NCBI GenBank assembly: GCA_947630765.1
Contig: CANRIX010000004.1
Location: 42,879 to 106,878, forward strand
Length of the DNA stretch: 64,000 bases
Origin: an uncultured Clostridia bacterium
GTDB taxonomy: Bacteria; Bacillota; Clostridia; Oscillospirales; CAG-382
Direction of reading: 5' to 3'
Positions 9,484 through 17,911 of this stretch are shown piece after piece. The notes below the pieces were generated by a model that saw nothing but the letters and a program-made list of their open reading frames with translations, searched no databases and was not told where the DNA came from. Position 1 is the stretch's first letter; each line of letters begins with the position of its first letter. The position numbers were made by a program, and so were the translations under genes.

Positions 9484-11829
9484 ATGAGCGGATTGAAATT
9501 CAGTGCCGGGAAGAAGCGGGAAAAGGAGAGCGGCCCGCTTTCGGTCGCGGTGCTGCCGCTGCTGCTTTGCGGGATCTGCGGGATCTTCCTGTTCCTGCGC
9601 GAACTGGAGACGTTCTCCTTTTCGCTGCTTTCGGCGTTCCTGACGGCTTTCGTGACCTGCGGGGCGCTCTGGGCGGCCTTTTCCTATCGCAGGAAGCTGT
9701 TCTATCTCCTGCTCGGCTGCGTCCCGCTGCTCTGCGGGTTGCTGCTCTTCTTCGGTTGGGAGGAGGTTCTGCTGGAAGGGACGATGCTCGTTCGCGGACT
9801 GAACGGCTCGTCGCTTCGGACGGACCTTCCGCTGTTCGCGTTCCTGTTTTCGCTGCTGCTGACGGTCCTGCTGTTCCTTTTGGAGTGCTGCCTGCGCTTC
9901 CATCTCCCGGCTGTGCTGCTGACGGCGGCGCTGCTTGTCGCGTCGCCGCTGCTGGGCGTTTCCGTCGGGGTCGGAACCGTGTTTCTGCTCGCGGTGTTCC
10001 AGCTCGGCTTTTGGGCGTATGGGGCGGCGGGACGGAAGGGAAGACGCGTCCCGTCGGCGGGCCGTCTGGCGGGAAGGTGCGCACTCGCGCTCACGGCGGT
10101 GCTGCTGCTTTCTTCGCTGATCACCCTGCCGCTCGCCTACCGTTACGAGCAGCCGCTCTACGGGTCTGTCGATGTGGCGGAAGGGTTCGTGCGGGACAAC
10201 CTGCGCCATCTCCTGGGACGGGAAAGCAAGCCCGTCGTCGGCGGAAAGATCAACGGCGGCAACATTTACCACTTCGGCACCCGCCATCTCGAGCTTACGC
10301 TCGACCGCCAACCGACAAAATCCCTCTATCTGCGCGGATTCTCCGGCGGGGAATACCTCGGCGGGGACTGGGCGGAAGCGGACGACCGGCCGCTCGCGGA
10401 GGAGGTGCTGGGGTCGTACCTGCAGCTTGTGTCCGATTTTTTGGATTTGTCATATCCCTCGTCGAACCTTTCGGATGAAACGGTCAACGAAGCGCTGACG
10501 GACATCCCGAACTCCCTGTTCTATCAGATGTACGATCCGTCGCGCAAAGCGGAGTATACGCTTAACGTGACGCACAGCGGCGGGGTTTACGAAACGGAAT
10601 ACCGGCCCTATCTGTCCATGCAGCATTCGACGTCCCATGACGCGTTCTATTTTTCCGTCCTTCAATTTCCGCCGGACCTTCCCGACGGACAGCCGTACCT
10701 GTTCACCTATTACGAGATCGGCGAAGATCCCATCGACTGGGAGCTTGCCGCTTTCCTGCCGAACATTGATGCGCAGACCCTCCGATTCTGCCAGCAGTGC
10801 CGCAGGGCTTACGGCGAGAAGGCCAGCGAGGTCTATACACAGGTCCCGGAAGGGACGCTGCCCCGTCTGCGCGAGCTCGTGCAGGAAATGCCTCTGACCG
10901 ATCTGAACGAGATCACGACGTTTATCCTCTACACCCTCCACAGCAACACCACCTACACCGAAAAACCGGGCGGCTTTCCCTCCCGCTCGGACATCGCCGA
11001 ATCCTTCCTGTTCGACCGGCAGACCGGCTATTGCCAGCAGTATGCGCTGACGGCGACCCTGCTGTACCGGCTTTATGGCGTACCCGCCCGGTACGCGACC
11101 GGGTACCTCGTTTCGCCCGACAGCTTCACGACCGAGGGGGACGGGACATGGCATGCGGACGTTCTGGACTATTCCGCCCACGCGTGGACGGAGATCTATC
11201 TGGAGTCCGACGGCTGGGTGCCGGTCGAGGTGACCCCGGCGAGCGACGGGACGACGGTCGCGTCCTATCCCGGTTTCAGTCAGGAGGATTTTCAACGGAT
11301 CCTGCTTTCCCACGGGTGGGATCTGTCGGTCCCGAGCCTTGCGGCGAATCGGACGGGCGGATACGCGATCGGGAGCGGGGACGGATTCCTTGCGACGATC
11401 GGGCTGGACTGGATTTTGACGAGGGACGTCTGGCTGCTGCTGGGGATCGTCGTTTGCTTCGCGGCGGTCGTCCTGCCGCTGTGGATGCTTTCCCGGCGTT
11501 CGCGCCTGCTTTCGCTTGCGGAGAAAGGCGGCTGCTGCGCCATGTACGGGCGGCTCGTGGACCTGCTGCACTTCGGCGGACGGCTGAAGGACTTCGACGG
11601 GACGGAGGACGATTTCGCCGAACGGCTCGCCGGGGCGACCTGCCTTTCGCCGGCGGAGACGGAAAAACTGCTCGACATCGTCAACCGGGCGGGCTACGGT
11701 CCGTTCCCGCCGGACGCGCAGAGCGTTTCGTTCGTCCGTTCGGCGTACCGCCGCGTCGCGGACGAGATCTATGCCTCCTTGCCGCCGCATCGAAAATTCT
11801 CCTTCCGCTGGCGCAAAGCATTCGTATAG
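9484..11829 (+). CDS. TgpA-like membrane transglutaminase-domain protein
   Basis: 781 residues from ATG 9484, which has GAGGAGGG seven bases upstream; ATG 9478 would be too close to it. Five or six N-terminal membrane helices (about 15-200) precede an extracellular part. The transglutaminase-like core has Cys in 'RQTGYCQQYA', His in 'YSAHAWTEIYL' and Asp/Glu in 'GWVPVEVTPA'. A further helix near 640 and a C-terminal cytoplasmic DUF4129-like tail follow. This is the last gene of the MoxR-DUF58 module and is followed by a terminator. Likely a peptidoglycan- or protein-modifying, cysteine-protease-like enzyme on the outer face. Confidence 0.87.
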   Translation: MSGLKFSAGKKREKESGPLSVAVLPLLLCGICGIFLFLRELETFSFSLLSAFLTAFVTCGALWAAFSYRRKLFYLLLGCVPLLCGLLLFFGWEEVLLEGTMLVRGLNGSSLRTDLPLFAFLFSLLLTVLLFLLECCLRFHLPAVLLTAALLVASPLLGVSVGVGTVFLLAVFQLGFWAYGAAGRKGRRVPSAGRLAGRCALALTAVLLLSSLITLPLAYRYEQPLYGSVDVAEGFVRDNLRHLLGRESKPVVGGKINGGNIYHFGTRHLELTLDRQPTKSLYLRGFSGGEYLGGDWAEADDRPLAEEVLGSYLQLVSDFLDLSYPSSNLSDETVNEALTDIPNSLFYQMYDPSRKAEYTLNVTHSGGVYETEYRPYLSMQHSTSHDAFYFSVLQFPPDLPDGQPYLFTYYEIGEDPIDWELAAFLPNIDAQTLRFCQQCRRAYGEKASEVYTQVPEGTLPRLRELVQEMPLTDLNEITTFILYTLHSNTTYTEKPGGFPSRSDIAESFLFDRQTGYCQQYALTATLLYRLYGVPARYATGYLVSPDSFTTEGDGTWHADVLDYSAHAWTEIYLESDGWVPVEVTPASDGTTVASYPGFSQEDFQRILLSHGWDLSVPSLAANRTGGYAIGSGDGFLATIGLDWILTRDVWLLLGIVVCFAAVVLPLWMLSRRSRLLSLAEKGGCCAMYGRLVDLLHFGGRLKDFDGTEDDFAERLAGATCLSPAETEKLLDIVNRAGYGPFPPDAQSVSFVRSAYRRVADEIYASLPPHRKFSFRWRKAFV

Positions 11830-11849
11830 AGCGCAAAACCGACAAAAAT

Positions 11850-11886
11850 GTTCCCGCCGAGATTGGTTCGGCGGGAACGCTTTTCT
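11850..11886 (+). terminator. Terminator after the TgpA-like gene
   Basis: Perfect 11-bp stem (GTTCCCGCCGA / TCGGCGGGAAC) with a short loop, followed by GCTTTTCT. It ends the long plus-strand operon that starts before the window. Confidence 0.8.
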
Positions 11887-11924
11887 ATTGTGGTAAAATC
11901 AGCGTCGTCAGGGCTTTTCTTTTT

Positions 11925-11955
11925 TACAAAATCCCCCCGGATTCCGCCGGGGGGG
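11925..11955 (-). terminator. Probable terminator of spoIIP
   Basis: CCCCCCGG / CCGGGGGG inverted repeat (11933-11940 with 11947-11954) 50 bases past the spoIIP stop. Read on the minus strand it is followed by ATTTTG. The T-run is short, so termination strength is uncertain. Confidence 0.55.
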
Positions 11956-12006
11956 TGAAATTTTTGACGGCAAGACTGCATTCTCGCCGGTTTATATGGT
12001 ATTCCG

Positions 12007-13116
12007 CTACGGAAGCGCGTGCTTCTTGCGGAGCAGGGACGCGAAGGTCTCGGCGAACAGGCGTCCCGCCTCTTTTGCCTCCTCGACGGTGTTTCCGCAG
12101 GAGCCGACCTCGACCAGAAGCGCCCCCGGCAGGAGCGCCTGGTTGAAGGCGGACGAACGCAGGTTGACCGGGCGAGCGAGGGTCGGATAGGTTTCGTTAA
12201 GCAGCTGCTGCAAATGGGTCGCGACGGTCAGGTTTTGCCGCCAGTTCGGGTGGACGGCGCCGTCCTGGTCGGTCCCGACGACCAGCATGAGCTGTGCGGT
12301 CTGCTTTCCGCCGATGGTCGTCAGGGTCTTTTCGCATCGGTCGTCCTGCGTGAAGATGGAGTCGCGGTGGATATCCAAAATGTAGCGAATGCTTGGGTGG
12401 GCGGCGAGCGCCTTGCGGGCGGCAGCGCGGGAATCCGCGTAGGCGTTGTTGAAATCCGGCAGATCGTGCATGACGCGGTCGTGCAGCACCGGGATGCCGA
12501 GCGATTCGAGCGTTTCCGCGATGACGTCCCCGACCGCGACGACCGTTTCCGATGCGTCCTCCGAGCGGAAATCCTCCTCCGGCAGGTAGTAATCCACCCC
12601 GGCAGGCAGGTAGCTTTCGCTCCCGTGGGTGTGGTAGATCAGCACGAGCGGCTCGTCCGCCTGTGCGCCGGACAGGGACACCGGGTAGCTCCGGCGCAGG
12701 TAGTCGGCGAGATCGACGGCGTAGTCGGTGCGGTTGATGACGTTCAGCGCGGCGTCCGCCGGGTCGGTGTACCAGCAGAAGTTTTCGGCGAGGACGGTCA
12801 GCGCTCCCGCGGGCGGGGGAAGCGTCGGCGCGGACGACGATTCGTCCGGCCCCGACGGCTCGGCGACGTCGCCGCTCGTGTCGGACGTGTCGACGCTCGA
12901 TTCGTCCGGGTCTGCGGTCTGCGGTCTGCGGTTCTCCGTATGTAACGCGGCGAGCGGTGGGTTTCGCGGGGTTTCCGCGAGCCGGTCGGCGAGATCCGAC
13001 GGAATGGCGGAAGCGATGTACGGAACGGCGAAAAAGCTGCCGCACAGCATCGCCGTGCCGAGCAGCACCGCGCCTGCCTTATACAGCGCACGCCGCCTTT
13101 GCAGGGTCCATTGCAT
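12007..13116 (-). CDS. spoIIP: Stage II sporulation protein P (SpoIIP) peptidoglycan hydrolase
   Basis: 369 residues. An N-terminal membrane segment (about 10-35) and a Ser/Asp/Pro-rich linker precede a SpoIIP amidase domain. The zinc-amidase motif 'YHTHGSESY' is followed by 'LDIHRDSI', 'VVGTDQDG' and 'LVEVGSCGNTVEEA', the Glu-containing C-terminal signature. SpoIIP cleaves stem peptides and glycan cross-links during engulfment of the forespore, together with SpoIID and SpoIIM. AAAGGAAG lies seven bases before the ATG. It is monocistronic here and divergent from the DUF305 gene. Its presence implies a sporulation pathway in this organism. Confidence 0.92.
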   Translation of the reverse strand: MQWTLQRRRALYKAGAVLLGTAMLCGSFFAVPYIASAIPSDLADRLAETPRNPPLAALHTENRRPQTADPDESSVDTSDTSGDVAEPSGPDESSSAPTLPPPAGALTVLAENFCWYTDPADAALNVINRTDYAVDLADYLRRSYPVSLSGAQADEPLVLIYHTHGSESYLPAGVDYYLPEEDFRSEDASETVVAVGDVIAETLESLGIPVLHDRVMHDLPDFNNAYADSRAAARKALAAHPSIRYILDIHRDSIFTQDDRCEKTLTTIGGKQTAQLMLVVGTDQDGAVHPNWRQNLTVATHLQQLLNETYPTLARPVNLRSSAFNQALLPGALLVEVGSCGNTVEEAKEAGRLFAETFASLLRKKHALP

Positions 13117-13250
13117 GGGAAGACTTCCTTTCGTTTCGTTTTCCTATTTTAGTATCATGTATATGCGTGTGCGGACGGAAATATACCGCTTTTTCACGGT
13201 TTTCCCGCAAAACGCGTATGCTGAAAGAAAAAACGAAAGGAAGACCCTTG

Positions 13251-13820
13251 ATGCACAACACGGCGCTGTTCAGCCTGAATACGCAAAAATACCTGACCCG
13301 GTTCGACGAGATCCTCGCGGAAATGGTGCGCGGAATGACGCAGGTCAAACCGACGGACAGCATTTCCGAAACCTTCATCCTGCAAATGATCCCGCACCAC
13401 CGCGCGGCGATCGAAATGTCCGAAAATCTTTTACAATATACGACGCTCATTCCGTTGCAGACCATCGCGCAGGGCATCATTCGCGAACAGACCCAAAGTA
13501 TTTCGGATATGCAGGCTGCCCTGCCGGTCTGCGCCGCCTGCAGGAACGCGCCGCCGGAGCGTTCGCAGTACAATCAGCGCTTCCGCGCGATCTTCCGCAC
13601 GATGGTCGACGGAATGCGGAATGCACGCCGAACCAACGACATCGACGCAAACTTCATGCGGGAAATGATCCCGCACCACGAAGGCGCGATACGGATGTGC
13701 GAGAACGTCCGCCGTTTCCGCATTTGCCCGGAATTGCAGCCGATCACGCAGGCGATCCTGGTTTCCCAGCGCGCGGGCATTCGGCAAATGGAGGCGCTTT
13801 TGCGGCAGATTCGCGGCTGA
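13251..13820 (+). CDS. Tandem DUF305 ferritin-like protein
   Basis: 189 residues, no signal peptide. Two copies of the DUF305 signature 'MIPHHRAAIEM' (about residue 45) and 'MIPHHEGAIRM' (about residue 139) each sit in a helical hairpin, with a Cys-x2-Cys pair ('CAAC') between them. DUF305 proteins are often found near metal-handling genes and have been proposed to bind metal through the HH motif; that role is inference here. ATG 13251 has GAAAGGAAG about nine bases upstream. It stands alone between spoIIP and a terminator. Confidence 0.75.
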   Translation: MHNTALFSLNTQKYLTRFDEILAEMVRGMTQVKPTDSISETFILQMIPHHRAAIEMSENLLQYTTLIPLQTIAQGIIREQTQSISDMQAALPVCAACRNAPPERSQYNQRFRAIFRTMVDGMRNARRTNDIDANFMREMIPHHEGAIRMCENVRRFRICPELQPITQAILVSQRAGIRQMEALLRQIRG

Positions 13821-13831
13821 ATGAAAGCAAA

Positions 13832-13863
13832 AAGGGGCGGCAGGACCTCGTCTTGCCGCCCTT
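13832..13863. terminator. Shared terminator hairpin
   Basis: GGGCGGCA / TGCCGCCC stem with a CTCG-containing loop lies between two convergent genes: the DUF305 gene (+) and the GH35 gene (-). AAAA and TTCAAA flanks make it plausible as a bidirectional terminator. Confidence 0.65.
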
Positions 13864-13877
13864 CAAAGGCTTGTCGT

Positions 13878-15629
13878 TTACGCGTCCTCCCCGAAATCCG
13901 GGCGATCCGTGAAGCGAATCGTCGAACATTCGGTGGAATCGCTCTCGAAGAGCAGAATCTCGTTGTCCCCCTCGCGCAGGAACGGGGCGGGGACGTAGAG
14001 CGTGTACTGAGGGCCGGCGTCGGCGTAGTAGCGCCCGATGTTGACGCCGTTGACCGTCACGAATCCTTTGTGGAATCCCCGCATGGAGAGAAACGTGTCG
14101 TTCGGCTTCCCGTCGATGTGCAATACGGCGCGGTGGAACGCGGGGGAATCGGTCGTGCGGAACGGCTCGAAGGTCAGGCGGGAGAGGTCGTCCATCGGCA
14201 GCGCCGTCGTGCGCCAGCCGAACAAGTACTGCCAGTCCGCCCGCACCGAGCGAAGTCCCTTGCTGTCGAGCGTGTTCGGTCCGTAATTGACGCGCCCGGT
14301 GTTTTCGCAGAGGATCGCGAGCCTGCCCGCACGGTCCGCCGGGATCTCCGGGCAGGAGAGCGTTCGCCCGTGTTCGAGGATCCCGACCCGCTTCCCGTCG
14401 AGGTAGACGGAACATCGGTCAGCGACCGGCTCGGGGCAGATCTGCACGCCGTGCGGAGCTTCCAGTTCGGCTTCGTAGAGCAGGTAGCCGTAATAGCTTT
14501 CGGTCTGCTCCATGGTCAGCGGAAGCGGCCCGTCCCATACGCCCGAGCGCACTTCGGCGAGGTGTTTCGGGTCGAACAGTTCGGCGGTGCCGAGGAGAGG
14601 GACCTCGCCGTAAGCGGTTTTCGGGCTGTCCGTCGCCGTCAGTTCCGGCACGGGAACATACTTTTTGAGGACGTCCCGCACGAGGTAGTATTTTTCCGTT
14701 CGGTCGCCCGCTTCGTTCAGCAGGGAATCGTAATCGTAGCTGGTTGTGGTCGGGGCGTAGGCGCCGGGCAGGTCGTTCGCGCCGCTCCAGAACCCGAAGT
14801 TGGTCCCGCCGTGGAACATGTAGTAGTTCAGGTGCCCGCCGATCTGCAGGAAGGTTTCCAATTCGTCCGCGACGTTCTTCGCGCTCCGGCGGTGGTGGCG
14901 TTCCCACCAGTGGTCGAACCAGCCGCACCAGTATTCGCCGCAGAGGAACGGGTCGCCGTACCCGAGCGAATGCAGTTTTTCCCGGTGTCCGACCGGGTCC
15001 GAGCCGAAGTTGTCGGCGAGGTACAGGCCCGTCTCCGCCGCGCGAAGCATCGCGGGGTCGTCCCCGTCCGATCGGTAGAGTAGGCAGTTCGCGCCGAGCG
15101 AGCGGTAGAGCCGTTCGAGTTTGCGCAGGTATGCGCGGTCGTCGCCGTAGCTGCCGTATTCGTTTTCCACCTGCAGCAGCAGGATATTCCCGCCGTTCGT
15201 GCAGAGCCGGGGGACCAGAATGGGGAAGAGATGCTCGAAGAACGCCGTGACCTTTTCGAGGTAGGGCTCGTTGTCGCAACGGATCCGCATGCCCGGAACG
15301 TTCAACAGCCATGCGGGCAGTCCGCCGCCCTCCCATTCGGCGCAGATGAACGGTCCGGGGCGCACGATGGCGTACAGCCCCAGTTCTGCCGCCGTGTCGA
15401 GGAACGCGGCGAGGTCTAAAATCCCGTCGAAGCAGAATTGCCCCTCCCGGGGTTCGTGCGCGTTCCACGCGACGTAGGTCTCCACCGTGTTGAGTCCGCA
15501 CTCCTTCAGCTTCAGCAGCCGGTCGCGCCAGTATGCGCGCGGGACGCGGAAGTAATGGATCGCCCCGCTGAGCAGCCGGAACGGCTTTCTGTCGAGTAAA
15601 AATTGCCCGTCTTGTATCGTGAACGTCAT
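13878..15629 (-). CDS. Glycoside hydrolase family 35 beta-galactosidase
   Basis: 583 residues, cytoplasmic (no signal peptide). The GH35 N-terminus is clear: 'LLSGAIHYFRVPRAYWRDRL' and 'GLYAIVRPGPFICAEWE'. The acid/base Glu is in 'LQVENEYGSYG' and the nucleophile Glu in 'FLCGEYWCGWFDHW'. C-terminal beta-sandwich domains end with 'KGFVTVNGVNIGRYY'. It removes terminal beta-galactose from oligosaccharides, probably host or plant glycans taken up as short chains. It has a consensus promoter and is not in an operon with a transporter in this window. Confidence 0.92.
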   Translation of the reverse strand: MTFTIQDGQFLLDRKPFRLLSGAIHYFRVPRAYWRDRLLKLKECGLNTVETYVAWNAHEPREGQFCFDGILDLAAFLDTAAELGLYAIVRPGPFICAEWEGGGLPAWLLNVPGMRIRCDNEPYLEKVTAFFEHLFPILVPRLCTNGGNILLLQVENEYGSYGDDRAYLRKLERLYRSLGANCLLYRSDGDDPAMLRAAETGLYLADNFGSDPVGHREKLHSLGYGDPFLCGEYWCGWFDHWWERHHRRSAKNVADELETFLQIGGHLNYYMFHGGTNFGFWSGANDLPGAYAPTTTSYDYDSLLNEAGDRTEKYYLVRDVLKKYVPVPELTATDSPKTAYGEVPLLGTAELFDPKHLAEVRSGVWDGPLPLTMEQTESYYGYLLYEAELEAPHGVQICPEPVADRCSVYLDGKRVGILEHGRTLSCPEIPADRAGRLAILCENTGRVNYGPNTLDSKGLRSVRADWQYLFGWRTTALPMDDLSRLTFEPFRTTDSPAFHRAVLHIDGKPNDTFLSMRGFHKGFVTVNGVNIGRYYADAGPQYTLYVPAPFLREGDNEILLFESDSTECSTIRFTDRPDFGEDA

Positions 15630-15673
15630 CGCGTCAAAGGCTCCTTTTCGGGTTTTCCGTTTCTGTTTCGGTC

Positions 15674-15702
15674 AGTATACCAGATTTGCATGAATTTGTC
15701 AA
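15674..15702 (-). promoter_or_regulatory. SigA-type promoter of the GH35 gene
   Basis: On the minus strand TTGACA (15702-15697), a 17-base spacer and TATACT (15679-15674), about 45 bases before the start codon. Confidence 0.8.
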
Positions 15703-15774
15703 GGAAAAGGCGATTATCTGCAAAAATTCAAAAATATGTATCTTAATATACACGAAAAACGAGCGTTTTCAGCG

Positions 15775-15793
15775 ACTCTACTGGCAGTAGAGT
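15775..15793. repeat. Short inverted repeat in the GH35/degV divergent region
   Basis: ACTCTAC-TGGCA-GTAGAGT, seven perfect base pairs. The same ACTCTAC word begins again at 15806, just before the larger palindrome. Confidence 0.6.
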
Positions 15794-15808
15794 TCAAAAT
15801 TGGCCACT

Positions 15809-15853
15809 CTACCGTCAGTTCCCGGGGGAGTTTCCCCCAGGAACCGGCGGTAG
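15809..15853. promoter_or_regulatory. 45-base near-perfect palindrome abutting the degV -35 box
   Basis: The outer arms CTACCGTCAGTTCC and GGAACCGGCGGTAG pair with only two G-T positions, and the centre (GGGGGA-GT-TTCCCC) pairs too. It ends one base before the -35 box of degV, so it is not part of that transcript. It could be an operator or a terminator for transcripts entering from either side. Confidence 0.6.
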
Positions 15854-15854
15854 G

Positions 15855-15883
15855 TTGCATTTGCGGGAGGGGTCGTGTATACT
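15855..15883 (+). promoter_or_regulatory. Promoter of degV-trhA
   Basis: TTGCAT (15855-15860), 17-base spacer, TATACT (15878-15883), about 70 bases before the degV start. Confidence 0.7.
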
Positions 15884-15952
15884 GATTTTCGAGGACAGGG
15901 TGCGTGCGCCCCGGTCCCGCTCCGTTTCGATTGCCCGCCAAAGGAGGCCCGT

Positions 15953-16852
15953 ATGACACAGGAGATGCAAAACCTGCCGTTCGCGATTTTTACCGATACC
16001 TCTGCCAACCTGCCGACGCCGCTTTTGCGGAAATATCGGATCGGCGTGATCCCGTTTTCCTATTCGGTCAACGGAAAAAAACACGTCTGCGTGAATACGG
16101 AGACCTTCAAAAGCGCAGCCTACTACGGGGCGATTCGCGCAGGCGCGGACGTGATGACGGCGCAGATCAACCCGCAAGCCTACATCGACGCGCTGTCTCC
16201 CGCGCTGAGCGCGGGGCTGGACGTGCTGTTCGTCGGAATGTCCTCCGGCATCAGCGGGTCCTTCCGCAGTGCGGAGCTTGCGGCGCAGGAATTGCGGGCG
16301 ATGTTTCCGAGCCGGACGGTCCGGCTGGTGGATACGCTCGGCGCGTCCCTCGGCGAGGGCATTCCGGCGCTGCGCGCCGCCGGGTACCGCGGGAAAGGGC
16401 GTTCCCTCGCGGAAACGGCCGACCTCGTCGAAGCGGACTGCAAACGCATGTGCCAAATCTTCACGGTCGACGACCTGATGCACCTGCGCCGGGGCGGACG
16501 GCTTTCCGGGGTGTCCGCCGTCGTCGGGACCGTCCTCCACATCAAGCCGCTGCTGAAAGGGAACGAGCAAGGGCAGATCGTGACCTGCGGAAAGGTCCGC
16601 GGACGGAAGAACGCCATCGAAGCGCTCGCGCAGCGCTACGATTCGCTGGTCACGCACCCGGAAATCCAGACGGTCGGCGTCGCCCACGCGGACTGCCCGG
16701 AGGACGCCGAAATGCTTTGCGACCTTTTGCGGAAGAACCGCCCGCCGAAGGAGATCCTGCTGGTGGACTACGAGCCGGTCACCGGGTCCCACGTCGGTCC
16801 GGGGGCGCTTGCGCTGTTCTTCCTTGGAAAGCCAGACGTGCGGAGCAAATAA
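15953..16852 (+). CDS. DegV family fatty-acid-binding protein
   Basis: 299 residues. DegV features: 'FAIFTDTSANLP' at the N-terminus, 'FVGMSSGISGSFRSAELAA' (lipid carboxylate-binding Ser), and 'DLMHLRRGGRLSG' in the middle. DegV/FakB proteins bind a fatty acid and present it to the kinase FakA for phosphorylation; no FakA is seen nearby. AAAGGAGG sits five bases before the ATG. The hemolysin III gene follows after 21 bases, suggesting a two-gene membrane-lipid operon. Confidence 0.88.
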   Translation: MTQEMQNLPFAIFTDTSANLPTPLLRKYRIGVIPFSYSVNGKKHVCVNTETFKSAAYYGAIRAGADVMTAQINPQAYIDALSPALSAGLDVLFVGMSSGISGSFRSAELAAQELRAMFPSRTVRLVDTLGASLGEGIPALRAAGYRGKGRSLAETADLVEADCKRMCQIFTVDDLMHLRRGGRLSGVSAVVGTVLHIKPLLKGNEQGQIVTCGKVRGRKNAIEALAQRYDSLVTHPEIQTVGVAHADCPEDAEMLCDLLRKNRPPKEILLVDYEPVTGSHVGPGALALFFLGKPDVRSK

Positions 16853-16873
16853 TTGATTGGAACAGGAGTTTTT

Positions 16874-17545
16874 ATGACAAGGACACGTCTTTCCGAACGG
16901 AAGCTGCCGTTCTATACGCACGGCGAAGAAGTTTTCAATACCGTTTCCCACATTGTCGGCGGCGCTTTTGGGGTGCTCGCACTGGTGCTGTGCGTAGTGT
17001 TTTCCGCGTTGCGGCGGGACGCGTGGTCAGTCGTCAGCGGCGCGGTCTACGGCGGGTCGATGGTCCTGCTGTACACGATGTCGAGCGTCTACCACGGGCT
17101 TCGCTCTTCCACGGCGAAGAAGGTCCTGCAGGTGCTTGATCACTGCACGATCTACGGGCTGATCGCCGGGACGTACACGCCGGTCGTGCTGTGCGCGATC
17201 CGCCCGGTTTCTCCCGGCTGGGGCTGGGGGCTGTTCGGTGTGGTTTGGGGGCTTGCGGTCGTCGCGACGGTCTTTACGGCGATCGACCTGAAAAAGTACG
17301 CGGTTTTCTCGATGATCTGCTACCTCGGAATGGGCTGGTGCATCATTTTCGCCGCGAAGCCGACGTTCGCGTCGGTGCCCTTGCCGGGGCTCGTTCTTTT
17401 GCTCGCGGGCGGGATCGCATACACGATCGGGGCGATCCTGTTCGGTCTTGGGCGGAAACATCGGTATATGCACTCGGTTTTTCACCTGTTCGTGGTCGCC
17501 GGCAGTATCCTGCATTTCCTTGCCATTCTGTTCTATGTGCTTTGA
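16874..17545 (+). CDS. trhA: TrhA / hemolysin III family membrane protein
   Basis: 223 residues with seven predicted membrane helices, the PAQR/YqfA fold. Family motifs are 'GEEVFNTVSHIVG', 'SSVYHGL' (conserved Ser and His) and C-terminal 'HRYMHSVFHLFVVAGSILHF'. In E. coli TrhA has been linked to membrane energetics and fluidity; the hemolysin name is historical. ATG 16874 with ACAGGAG seven bases upstream is preferred over TTG 16853. It probably shares the degV promoter. Confidence 0.88.
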   Translation: MTRTRLSERKLPFYTHGEEVFNTVSHIVGGAFGVLALVLCVVFSALRRDAWSVVSGAVYGGSMVLLYTMSSVYHGLRSSTAKKVLQVLDHCTIYGLIAGTYTPVVLCAIRPVSPGWGWGLFGVVWGLAVVATVFTAIDLKKYAVFSMICYLGMGWCIIFAAKPTFASVPLPGLVLLLAGGIAYTIGAILFGLGRKHRYMHSVFHLFVVAGSILHFLAILFYVL

Positions 17546-17648
17546 GTAAAAGACGCTTTCCGTTCATTCTCAAGGTGGTTTCGGGGCGTTTGTCGCGCTG
17601 TGACCGCTTTTGAAAGTATATTGATCCGTAGGTTTTGCGGATAAAACA

Positions 17649-17698
17649 GACCGTTGACGATTTCACCGGGGAACCGGCGGGTCAACGGTCTTTCTTTC
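17649..17698 (+). terminator. Terminator after trhA
   Basis: GACCGTTGAC / GTCAACGGTC (17649-17658 with 17681-17690) followed by TTTCTTTC. The inner loop holds a second small hairpin. It also separates trhA from the convergent AT-rich cluster. Confidence 0.8.
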
Positions 17699-17710
17699 GG
17701 CGTCAGGAAG

Positions 17711-17911
17711 CTATTCTTTCGGATTCTTCAGAAACGCAAACAGGATCTGTACGATGCCTACGGCGATCAGAACAATTGCAAGAATAAACACAAACAGAAA
17801 CGACGGGTCATAATAGGAATCTTTCAAACCATAAATGAATACATCGAAACAGATCAGTAAAATTCCAATCGTTGCTTCCATACTACCCACGAGATAAAGT
17901 GCTTTTCTCAT
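17711..17911 (-). CDS. Small two-helix membrane protein
   Basis: 66 residues with two strongly hydrophobic segments (about 8-28 and 38-60) and a basic, charged C-terminus (FLKNPKE). Its start overlaps the stop of the upstream lipoprotein gene by four bases, so it is the second gene of that pair. Codon use is AT-rich like its neighbours. No family recognised; a role beside the lipoprotein at the membrane is inference. Confidence 0.7.
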   Translation of the reverse strand: MRKALYLVGSMEATIGILLICFDVFIYGLKDSYYDPSFLFVFILAIVLIAVGIVQILFAFLKNPKE

